In this document: positions 58,278-64,000 of the stretch, piece after piece
Layout: every line of letters begins with the position of its first letter
How positions within the stretch are numbered: the first letter of the stretch is position 1
Assembly: GCA_964647585.1 (NCBI GenBank)
Contig: CAZYGG010000005.1
Span: forward strand, 1-64,000
DNA from: CAJINA01 sp964647585
Lineage (GTDB): Bacteria; Desulfobacterota; Desulfobacteria; Desulfobacterales; CAJINA01
Length of the DNA: 64,000 nucleotides
Direction: 5' to 3'
Program-made: the position numbers and the translations under genes
Notes under the pieces: model-generated
What the model was told of the DNA's origin: nothing
The model's input: only the letters and a program-made list of their open reading frames with translations
Database searches by the model: none

Positions 58278-59630
58278 ATGTCACTTAGTGAATTTAGGGC
58301 TACCTTTTTTGAAAAGTATCGTGACCACTCGTATGAAACTCAACAAAAAGCATATCTATTCTTTTGGGCATCCGTATGGGCATTTATTCCTGGTTTCTTA
58401 ATGATGGCCTACGCAATTCATGCCTATTATGCAAAAGGTGATATAGTAGCCTTTAAATTTATTTTTGCAAACTTATTTGGACTTTCAATAATAGCGATTT
58501 GTTGTTTTTTTACTTTGCACGAACAATTCCAAAAGGCCTCTTTCTTGGCATTGTTTGTTTTTGCTTTTAATTTTTCTCTGGCGTTCATTATTAGTTTGAG
58601 TCGTTTTTACGAAACGGGGATATTCACAAACAGAGAACTTTTTTATGGAGTTCTCGCCTTTACAGCAATATTTCATTACAGAAAAGTTTTTCTTATAGTT
58701 ACTGCTGCAATAATATTATTAACCTCACTCGTACCAGCATTAACAATGCCAAATTTTGGACCGCAAAAAAATCTTTATGTCAATGTAACCTTACTTAATG
58801 GAACATTATCTTTTATTATAGTATCAGTTTTCCTATATTTCACTTCCCTTATAAATCAGAAATCACTCGATACGGCCGAGAAAGAAATTACTATAAACAA
58901 AGCTCTCAATGCAGATCTTGACCAGAAAGTAAAAGACAGAACAAAGGAATTGAAAGATAAGAATATAGTGTTAGCTAACATTGAAAATAACTTAAAAAGA
59001 TATCTTCCAGTTCAATTGGTAAGTGCCATTAAATCTGGCCGTAAAGATGCTATACCAGAAACAGAAAGAAGAAAGCTGACTGTATTTTTCTCTGATATTA
59101 AGGGTTTTACTGAAGTTACTGAGTCACTTGAAGCAGAGGAATTATCCACACTTTTAAATGAATACCTGACAGAAATGACTCTAATTGCCCACAACTGGGG
59201 AGGCACAGTAGATAAATTCATTGGTGATGCCATTATGATATTTTTCGGTGCCCCCGAAAGAACACCAGATAAAGAGAATGCCCTCAACTGTGTCAAAATG
59301 GCAATTGAGATGCAGAACAAAATGAAAGAGCTTCAAGATAAGTGGTATAATGGAGGTTTTGAAAACCCGCTACACATCAGGGTGGGAATCAGTACTGGGA
59401 CATCAACCGTTGGAAATTTTGGGGCAAAGGACAGACTTTCCTATACGGTCATTGGCGGGCAGGTGAATATTGCCGCAAGATTGGAAGGGCTCTGCAAACC
59501 GGATTCAATAATGATAAGCCACCCGACTTGGGCATTAGTCAAAGATGAAATTGACTGCGCTCCAGGCGAAAAGGTCTCTGTAAAGGGGATACAACGAAAA
59601 ATAATGACCTACGAGGTAGTTCCCAATTAG
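58278..59630 (+). CDS. membrane-bound class III adenylate/guanylate cyclase
   Basis: A 450-residue protein: six transmembrane helices (~25-197), a coiled coil (~200-245, EKEITINKALNADLDQKVKDRTKELKDKN), then a class III cyclase domain (~265-445) with metal Asp in VFFSDIKGFTEV and IGDAIMIFFG and purine/ribose contacts in GGQVNIAARLE. All catalytic residues are present. GGAGG 7 nt before the ATG. Markedly more AT-rich than its neighbours and flanked by related direct repeats (58143, 59724), which suggests transfer. Confidence 0.92.
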   Translation: MSLSEFRATFFEKYRDHSYETQQKAYLFFWASVWAFIPGFLMMAYAIHAYYAKGDIVAFKFIFANLFGLSIIAICCFFTLHEQFQKASFLALFVFAFNFSLAFIISLSRFYETGIFTNRELFYGVLAFTAIFHYRKVFLIVTAAIILLTSLVPALTMPNFGPQKNLYVNVTLLNGTLSFIIVSVFLYFTSLINQKSLDTAEKEITINKALNADLDQKVKDRTKELKDKNIVLANIENNLKRYLPVQLVSAIKSGRKDAIPETERRKLTVFFSDIKGFTEVTESLEAEELSTLLNEYLTEMTLIAHNWGGTVDKFIGDAIMIFFGAPERTPDKENALNCVKMAIEMQNKMKELQDKWYNGGFENPLHIRVGISTGTSTVGNFGAKDRLSYTVIGGQVNIAARLEGLCKPDSIMISHPTWALVKDEIDCAPGEKVSVKGIQRKIMTYEVVPN

Positions 59631-59723
59631 GCTCTTTAATAAAACGCGGTATGCAAGCACCTGCTATTAAAATGTATCAGAGTCATTTTGGGATATGCTC
59701 AAAACCGAATACGTCTCCGATTA

Positions 59724-59787
59724 AAGATAACATTTTAAAATCACAATAATTTCGTACTATATGATATATTTGGAATCTGGCAAGATA
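59724..59787 (+). repeat. AT-rich repeat ending TGGCAAG, copy B
   Basis: AGATAAC, ATTTTAAAATCACA, CTATATGATATATTTG and CTGGCAAGATA; direct-repeat partner of copy A across the cyclase gene. The rest of 59631-60133 holds no convincing gene. Confidence 0.6.
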
Positions 59788-60133
59788 GGTTGAATGGAGG
59801 ATACTTACCGATACTGAAGGCATATCTGTATGTGAGCACCATTTAACCCAACCACAATACGTAGAGCTGCCCCCGATTCCTGTAGTGTCCTGACCTCTCA
59901 ACTCGACGTGGACTCTCTCGACCGCGAATCTGCATCCTGCGCTGTAACCCATACAGTCCGTATCCTTGAAAGCACAGTGGCTCAAGGCTAATGCATGCAT
60001 CCATGTGTTTGAATTTTTGGCAGAATCATGGATCTTCTTCAACGTCCTCATTTTTTATCTCATTTGTTGATTCAGTGACAGGCAGACTTTACTAATCTCA
60101 GCCTCTTTTTTTGAACGGGGAGAATCTTGAAAA

Positions 60134-62395
60134 ATGGATAATAATCAAAAAGAAGATATTCCGGATGACGACACCGGTACAGAACTGGTGCGTGAGCTTG
60201 GGCTAGGGGCCGCGATGTCGATTGGCATCGGCACAATGGTCTGCGCAGGGATCTTTGTGCTGCCAGGGATTACCGCAGCCAAGGCTGGACCTATCGTAAT
60301 TCTTGCGTTTGCCCTCTGCGGCCTGGTGGCTGTCTTGATCTCGTTCTGCATGTCCGAGTTATCCACCGGCATGCCTTTGTCCGGGGGTGGCTACCTGTTC
60401 ATTGTGAGGGCCTTTGGTCCCATGATGGGTACAGTAATGGGGTGGTGTTTGTGGCTGAGCCTTATATTCGCCTCGGCCTTTTATATGATCGGTTTCGGAT
60501 ACTATGTAGCGGATGTCTGGCCCATATCACACGTGTGGCTGGCGCTGATTATGACGGGTTTGCTCACAGGACTCAATTTCATCGGCGCCAAAGAGACGGG
60601 AGGAACCCAGAACGTGATCGTTGCTGGGCTTCTCATTGCGCTCACTGTATTTTTCGTGCGAGCCGTGATCGAAGTTGACTTTGAGAACCTGCGTCCCTTG
60701 ATACCCCCCGAGATCGGCATTTCGGGTTTTTTGGTGGTGACACCTGTTCTGTTTGTAACATTCATGGGTTTTGCTGAAATTGCCGCGGTTTCAGAGGAGA
60801 TAAAAAACCCGGACCGCAATCTGCCGATTGCAGTGGTCGGTTCGGTAGTCGTTGTGACCGTGGTATATTGCCTGGTAGAATTCTGCGTTGTCGGATTGCT
60901 CCGGTACGACGATCCCAACATGGCCACCGAGACTATCCTCATGGAATTGGCCCGAATGCTGATGGGGAAGACGGGCTATTATTTAATTTTGCTCGGTGGC
61001 ATATTCGCCACCGTATCCTCGGCCAATGCCAGCATTATGGCCGCCTCACGGATCTGCTTCGCCATGGGACGGGATCGTCTTATGCCCGATTGGTTCAATA
61101 AAATCCATCGTCGATTCAGAACACCGTACCGGTCTATTTTCGTAACCGGCGGATTGACCATGTTCCTACTTGTGATTTTAGGCGGCCATCTCGAGCTGGT
61201 TGCAGAGGTGGGCGCATTTTTGAGCCTTTTACTCTATGCGTTTATCTCTCTGGCCTGCATGGTCATGCGGCATGCGGAATTGGACTGGTATAAACCCAGC
61301 TTCAAGACCCCGCTATACCCGGCGGTACCCATATTGGGGTTGCTGGGCTGCCTTTTTGTGATGGGCATCACGAGCCGACCGACGATCCTGATCGGATTGG
61401 GCATCATCGCCGCGACTTTGATCTGGTATGTCTTTTTTTTGCGCGAACATACGCAACTTGTGGGCGTATCCAATGAACTGTGGCAGAAGAAAGTTATCAG
61501 GCCGCTTGTGGCCAAGGCGGAAGATTATGCGGCGGCCCGGAGGGATGCATTCCCTGTGATCCTCTTGCCCCTTTCCAATCCTGCCACGGAAGGAGCGCTG
61601 CTCCGCGTGGGAACGGCGCTGGCCAAGGCTAGAAACTCTCGTCTGCATTTGGCTCACGTTGTGAGCCTTCCGAGGCAGACGCCCCTTGAGGCCGGCCGTA
61701 TGGAATTCGAGCAGATGCGCCGCGAGCAGGAAACGCTCCTGGATGTTGCATCCAGGCACGCCTCTGAACAAGGAATTCGTGCCCGAGCCAATGCCTTGGT
61801 GGCTCACAGCGTACCATCTGCCCTGCTAAATATCGCTGATATCGAACAAACGGACATCATTCTTATGGGATGGCGGGGAGATGTCCGCGGTCCTCGACTG
61901 CGAGACACCAATGTGGCAGGAGTGGCCAAATCTGCGGACCGCAATATCCTGGTACTAAAGGATAATGGCTTAAGCAAGGTTGACCGGATTCTTGTACCTG
62001 TGGGCGGCGGTCCGCACAACAGGTTGGGGCTGAAGGTAGCTCAACAACTGTCTGCGCAATGGAGGGCCAAAATAACGGCCATGACGGTTAAGGTCGACCG
62101 GGAATATTCCGATGCTGTATCTGCCTTTGATCTTGGAAGTCGGCAAATGCTTCAAGATTCTGGTGAAGAATTTGTGGGCGACATTCTGAAAGAAGTGGGC
62201 GTCACCGCTGAAATCGTCGTCGTTACCGACACCGACATCAGCCAGGGCATCATCAAAACCGCCCCCGATTACGATCTCATCATCATCGGGGCGTCTGACG
62301 AATGGACTGTGCGCCAGTGGCTCTTCGGCTCCATTCCTGATAGGGTGGCCAATCATGTATCGGTGCCGGTATTAATGGTTCGCTCAAAGGATTGA
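60134..62395 (+). CDS. APC-family amino acid transporter with tandem Usp domains
   Basis: A 753-residue inner-membrane transporter. The first ~440 residues are an APC permease of about 12 helices, with the substrate-site motif IGIGTMVCAGIFVLPG in helix 1 and the family FAEIAAVSEEIKNPDRNLP segment. Residues ~460-610 and ~615-753 are two universal-stress-protein domains (second ends IIIGASDEWTVRQWLFGSIPDRVANHVSVPVLMV) that may bind a nucleotide and gate transport. This fusion is a known type. A weak GGGGAGA lies ~10 nt upstream of the ATG. Confidence 0.92.
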   Translation: MDNNQKEDIPDDDTGTELVRELGLGAAMSIGIGTMVCAGIFVLPGITAAKAGPIVILAFALCGLVAVLISFCMSELSTGMPLSGGGYLFIVRAFGPMMGTVMGWCLWLSLIFASAFYMIGFGYYVADVWPISHVWLALIMTGLLTGLNFIGAKETGGTQNVIVAGLLIALTVFFVRAVIEVDFENLRPLIPPEIGISGFLVVTPVLFVTFMGFAEIAAVSEEIKNPDRNLPIAVVGSVVVVTVVYCLVEFCVVGLLRYDDPNMATETILMELARMLMGKTGYYLILLGGIFATVSSANASIMAASRICFAMGRDRLMPDWFNKIHRRFRTPYRSIFVTGGLTMFLLVILGGHLELVAEVGAFLSLLLYAFISLACMVMRHAELDWYKPSFKTPLYPAVPILGLLGCLFVMGITSRPTILIGLGIIAATLIWYVFFLREHTQLVGVSNELWQKKVIRPLVAKAEDYAAARRDAFPVILLPLSNPATEGALLRVGTALAKARNSRLHLAHVVSLPRQTPLEAGRMEFEQMRREQETLLDVASRHASEQGIRARANALVAHSVPSALLNIADIEQTDIILMGWRGDVRGPRLRDTNVAGVAKSADRNILVLKDNGLSKVDRILVPVGGGPHNRLGLKVAQQLSAQWRAKITAMTVKVDREYSDAVSAFDLGSRQMLQDSGEEFVGDILKEVGVTAEIVVVTDTDISQGIIKTAPDYDLIIIGASDEWTVRQWLFGSIPDRVANHVSVPVLMVRSKD

Positions 62396-62826
62396 TCGTT
62401 TCCACCAGTCGCAAACAATCACCATATTACACTCGGTGAATCCAGGAACTTTTAACCTGTAAGCAATGATAAGTAGAGAAGATCAATTACGGCTGATGGT
62501 GCAATGAAAACGGTAACGTCAGCAGAAGAGGCGATCAAGGCTTGACGCTGCGGTTATGATATCGGTCGAAAATCATCTTCTATACCACAGGAACCATTGT
62601 GTGGCATCGTTCCCCACCTGGATGATGGCAGCAGCACCTTGCTGAGGAATAGCGACCATATATCAAACAATTACAATGTGTTAATGTATGGTATGTATAT
62701 CCCAATATAAGAAGGCAGCCTAAAAAGACTCAAGCGCGCGACTATCTACCGTAAAGCTGTAGCCCAAAAGTTCTGGAAATTGCTGCCGCATCCGGCATGA
62801 AATCTTTTTGCTATTTCTGCCGTCAG
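62396..62826. other. gene-free convergent region
   Basis: 431 bp between the APC gene and the MTHFR gene, which converge. I see no gene, strong hairpin or repeat here. Confidence 0.4.
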
Positions 62827-64000
62827 TCAGTTGTTACAGCTCTTCAGCCGGCAGAAATCCATGATTTGATTGGATGCGCTCTGGTGATCCCGCCCCAGGT
62901 GAAAATTGATCCAGGAAGAGGTGTCGTTAAGCTCCCACATGCGCGGGGGGACGCAGCCGGTATACATTTCATCCTGGGTACCCCCCGATGCCAGGCGGTT
63001 GTGGGCCCGGTACCAGACACAATACCGGTCCGGGTTTACTTCGCAGCGGCCCTCGCGGCTGCCGCCGCAGGCCCCGTTGCGGGTATGTTTCGGGCACCCC
63101 GATTCCGGGCAGAGAAATCCCACGTGCTGGATGCCGCAATCCCCGCAGTGATGGCAGCGCAGCAACAGGTATTTAACCGGGTCCTCAAGCAGACGAGCGA
63201 ACAGGGCGCCCATTTTGCTGCCGTCCAGTTGAATACATATTTGCTTGTACAGGGGGGCCAGAGACGATTCGAAATCGAAGAAGGCGCGGTGAGTCGTTTT
63301 CAGGAAATTGTAATGCAGTTTTTCGCCTATTGAAAGCGTAGGGGGTTGCTGCCCGAACTGCGGCTCTTCCCGGTTCAGGCCCTTGTGCTCTTTGTAAGCG
63401 TAAAAGGCCCCGGGGGCCGGGGAATCGAAGTCCGGCACGAAATCCCGCCAGTTGTCTTCGATCTCCTCCAGACGATCCAGGATCCTGGCCACCGTGGTAA
63501 AATCGCGGTGAATACCGCCGATGTGAATACCGCGGTAGCCAAGACCTTTCAGGACGGCTCCCAGCCGAGCGGCCCTTTCAATGGCCATCTCACGGCCGGT
63601 CTTTTTATCCTGCCACTCTGTGAGCACTCGTTTGAGCAATTGCGCACCTACTGTCGCACCGGGGACCTTGCCCGCGTGCATGATCCGCGCCGACATGGGT
63701 GAGAGGAGGTATACGGACCCCAGAACCGGCAATTGAATGCCGGCGTGGCGCATGCAAAACAGAAGCTCCTGGAATTTACGGGCGTCATAGCCAAGCTGGG
63801 TGATGATATACTGGGCCCCGGCCGTTACCTTGCGTTTCAATTTGGCATACTGGGCGAAACATTCGGCTTCGGAGTACTTAAACGGTGAAACCGCGCAGCC
63901 CGTGAAAAATCCGTCCGGGTCACCGGATTCATCCAAACGCTGATTCAGGGCATTCAGCATGATCTGCAGGTTTACCGAATCAAGATCGAACACCGGCAGC
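62827..64000 (-). CDS. methylenetetrahydrofolate reductase with Cys-rich C-terminal domain (5' partial)
   Basis: Flavoenzyme that reduces methylene- to methyl-tetrahydrofolate, here of the Wood-Ljungdahl-linked type. The frame is open to the right window edge (LPVFDLDSVNLQIML), so the start lies outside; the GTG at 63993 is internal. Barrel motifs: GCAVSPFKYSEAECFAQYAKLKRKVTAGAQYIITQLGYD and IHAGKVPGA-type GSVYLLSP segment. The last ~110 residues form the MTHFR_C domain with LLRCHHCGDCGIQHVGFLCPESGCPKHTRNGACGGSREGRCEV, a cysteine-rich segment that may carry a metal or cluster. Confidence 0.9.
   Translation of the reverse strand, partial: LPVFDLDSVNLQIMLNALNQRLDESGDPDGFFTGCAVSPFKYSEAECFAQYAKLKRKVTAGAQYIITQLGYDARKFQELLFCMRHAGIQLPVLGSVYLLSPMSARIMHAGKVPGATVGAQLLKRVLTEWQDKKTGREMAIERAARLGAVLKGLGYRGIHIGGIHRDFTTVARILDRLEEIEDNWRDFVPDFDSPAPGAFYAYKEHKGLNREEPQFGQQPPTLSIGEKLHYNFLKTTHRAFFDFESSLAPLYKQICIQLDGSKMGALFARLLEDPVKYLLLRCHHCGDCGIQHVGFLCPESGCPKHTRNGACGGSREGRCEVNPDRYCVWYRAHNRLASGGTQDEMYTGCVPPRMWELNDTSSWINFHLGRDHQSASNQIMDFCRLKSCNN

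Noticed and set aside
59683..60051. A 122-codon minus-strand frame
   Set aside because: No good ribosome site, odd composition, and repeat copy B lies inside it; family not recognised.
62797..63333. A 178-codon plus-strand frame
   Set aside because: Mostly antisense to the conserved cysteine-rich domain of the MTHFR gene.

Overview
The window looks like chromosome from a Gram-negative anaerobe of the Desulfobacterota (sulfate-reducer-like). This is inferred from gene content, not from a marker gene. The clues are a methylenetetrahydrofolate reductase with a cysteine-rich tail (Wood-Ljungdahl type), tungstate uptake (TupABC), the metY-metX-metW route to methionine, many multidomain signalling proteins, and intergenic spaces full of hairpin-forming repeats. 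A 100-base run of N at 41009-41108 shows it is a scaffold, probably from a draft or metagenome assembly. I found no tRNA or rRNA gene.

Layout. 1-7.3 kb: a DinG/XPD-type helicase (5' end outside the window), two small Zn/Cys proteins, then an OmpR-type two-component pair followed by the periplasmic protease DegP. Tandem 11-bp repeats in front of degP suggest an envelope-stress circuit. 7.8-11.8 kb, minus strand: universal stress protein, a voltage-gated-type K+ channel, an ElaA-like acetyltransferase, a lipoprotein and a GAF-HD-GYP c-di-GMP phosphodiesterase. 12.4-17 kb: an HTH/binding-protein-like regulator, TrmO and tupABC. 17-28 kb: hydrolase, cysS, a HAD-GH65 fusion (disaccharide phosphorylase plus beta-phosphoglucomutase), a P-loop kinase, a MarR regulator with a thioesterase, a nitronate-monooxygenase-like enzyme and a decayed flavoprotein gene.

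28.1-43.2 kb is a defence and addiction island: HipBA, a PIN/Phd-type toxin-antitoxin pair, and a complete type I-C CRISPR-Cas system. Its order is cas3-cas5c-cas8c(with internal cas11c)-cas7c-[four-helix-bundle protein, RhuM-Fic protein]-cas4-cas1-cas2. The array has 40 visible repeats. The two bracketed genes are guests between the interference and adaptation modules.

43.3-64 kb: a membrane protein, an XRE/two-CW regulator, metY, metX, metW, a MOSC protein, a large hybrid histidine kinase followed by a radical SAM protein, a PilZ/acyltransferase-like protein, an enolase-superfamily enzyme, an FAD oxidoreductase, an AT-rich adenylate cyclase gene flanked by related direct repeats, an APC transporter with Usp domains, and the MTHFR (5' end outside the window).

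The least explained signal is non-coding. At least three intergenic elements (9923-10066, 12174-12374, 57878-58037) share an internal core and subterminal motif in the same order. Their ends are self-complementary within each copy but differ between copies, the opposite of an ordinary MITE. Several other inverted-repeat elements and an AT-rich repeat ending in TGGCAAG lie nearby.
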